Assembly: GCA_001795975.1 (NCBI GenBank)
Contig: MGLG01000038.1
Coordinates: 7,324-12,907, forward strand
Reading direction: 5' to 3'
Origin: Candidatus Yanofskybacteria bacterium RIFOXYD1_FULL_42_10
GTDB taxonomy: Bacteria > Patescibacteriota > Minisyncoccia > 2-02-FULL-40-12 > GWA2-44-9
DNA length: 5,584 nt
The translations under genes and the position numbers were made by a program. The notes beneath the pieces were generated by a model. It saw nothing but the letters and a program-made list of their open reading frames with translations. It had not been told where the DNA came from and did no database searches. Shown one piece after another: positions 5,352 to 5,584 of the stretch; the stretch's first letter is position 1, and every line of letters begins with the position of its first letter.

Positions 5352-5385
5352 ATTAAAATTTTAACACTTTTATCCCTTGTGAAAA
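5352..5385 (-). promoter_or_regulatory. Predicted leaderless promoter of the methyltransferase gene
   Basis: On the minus strand, TAAAAT (5363-5358) is preceded by TGT, forming an extended -10 (TGTTAAAAT). It is followed by six bases (TTTAAT) and then the ATG at 5351, so the normal +1 is the A of ATG. A weak -35, TTTTCA (5385-5380), lies 16 nt upstream. The geometry is the same as at ruvA. Activity is inferred. Confidence 0.55.
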
Positions 5386-5408
5386 ATAAGAAAATATACA
5401 CAGGTTCC

Positions 5409-5451
5409 AGTCTTTTGAGCCGTTGACAAGCAAGCGGATGAGTCTTTGAGC
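5409..5451. repeat. Short imperfect direct repeat upstream of the methylase promoter
   Basis: AGTCTTTTGAGC (5409-5420) recurs as AGTCTTTGAGC (5441-5451), one T shorter, 32 bp apart start to start. The repeats lie about 45-90 bp upstream of the predicted methylase promoter. They could be a paired protein-binding site or remnants of a duplicated repeat element. The spacing is about three helical turns. No gene is recognised in 5386-5480. Confidence 0.35.
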
Positions 5452-5479
5452 GGGTTTTGAGGTCTAAGGCGGGCATGGT

Positions 5480-5569
5480 TTTTTGCGAAGCAAAAAGAGC
5501 GAAGACCCCCAATTTCTGAATTGGGGGCTCGAAGAGCCTCAACCTTGAGCCCGTTTCGCGGGGACGGGC
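5480..5569. repeat. Hairpin array at the right end of the window
   Basis: Five hairpins lie within 90 bp, two of them sharing bases: TTTTTGC-GAA-GCAAAAA (5480-5496); CCCCCAATT-TCTG-AATTGGGGG (5506-5527); GGCTC-GAA-GAGCC (5526-5538, sharing two G with the previous one); CTCAA-CC-TTGAG (5538-5549); and GCCCGT with ACGGGC around nine bases (5549-5569). The first contains the GCGAAGC mini-hairpin also found in the array at 3275-3330. It separates the restriction-modification cluster from whatever lies to the right and may end transcription from that side. Confidence 0.65.
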
Positions 5570-5584
5570 GAGAAAAGCGAAAAG

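Noticed and set aside
5425..5430. Perfect -35 box TTGACA region on the plus strand (CGTTGACAAGC)
   Set aside because: No -10-like hexamer lies 15-19 bp downstream and no plus-strand gene follows within the window.
5348..5542. A 64-codon minus-strand open frame ending in an ATGA overlap with the methylase start, as if a controller gene
   Set aside because: It starts with TTG inside a hairpin array, shows no helix-turn-helix or other recognisable domain, and its 3' end coincides with the predicted methylase promoter. An internal ATG at 5476 would leave 42 basic codons of low-complexity character. Most likely a chance frame.

Overview
The window looks like a chromosomal stretch from a Candidatus Patescibacteria (CPR, Parcubacteria-like) genome. 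This is inferred from the compact gene packing, lysine-rich proteins, moderately AT-rich DNA crowded with palindromes, a short membrane-anchored winged-helix protein, and the absence of a clear Shine-Dalgarno sequence before any start. TGA works as a stop, so this is not the recoded Gracilibacteria/Absconditabacteria code. The assignment cannot be proven from this sequence alone.

Left part (1-2706), DNA repair: ruvA lies on the minus strand, followed by the first codons of an unidentified gene that runs off the left edge. Divergent from ruvA, with only 16 bp between the start codons, is a full-length uvrB. A good sigma70-type promoter for ruvA lies across the uvrB start and places the transcript start on the GTG itself, so ruvA mRNA is predicted to be leaderless. 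RuvA carries a 22-codon in-frame insert that at DNA level is a 66-bp imperfect palindrome.

Middle (2707-3368): an AT-rich intergenic stretch with an extended -10 promoter drives rpsT (ribosomal protein S20). Its stop codon sits inside a perfect terminator-like hairpin. Roughly 240 bp of nearly continuous palindromes follow: a perfect 44-bp palindrome, a long two-part hairpin, and a 74-bp three-hairpin cloverleaf ending on the stop codon of the convergent gene.

Right part (3368-5351, all minus strand): an M-R-wHTH cluster. A gamma-type N6-adenine (or N4-cytosine) DNA methyltransferase is transcribed first, apparently leaderless. It overlaps by 8 nt a probable PD-(D/E)XK-type restriction endonuclease, and a small membrane-anchored winged-helix protein follows. 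This reads as a type II restriction-modification module in which methylase is made before or together with nuclease. The last 230 bp (5352-5584) hold the methylase promoter, a short direct repeat and another dense hairpin array that shares the GCGAAGC mini-hairpin with the array on the other side of the module.

Nothing here is a clearly new defence system. The most unusual features are the in-frame palindromic element in ruvA, the cloverleaf and GCGAAGC hairpin arrays, and the two predicted leaderless promoters.
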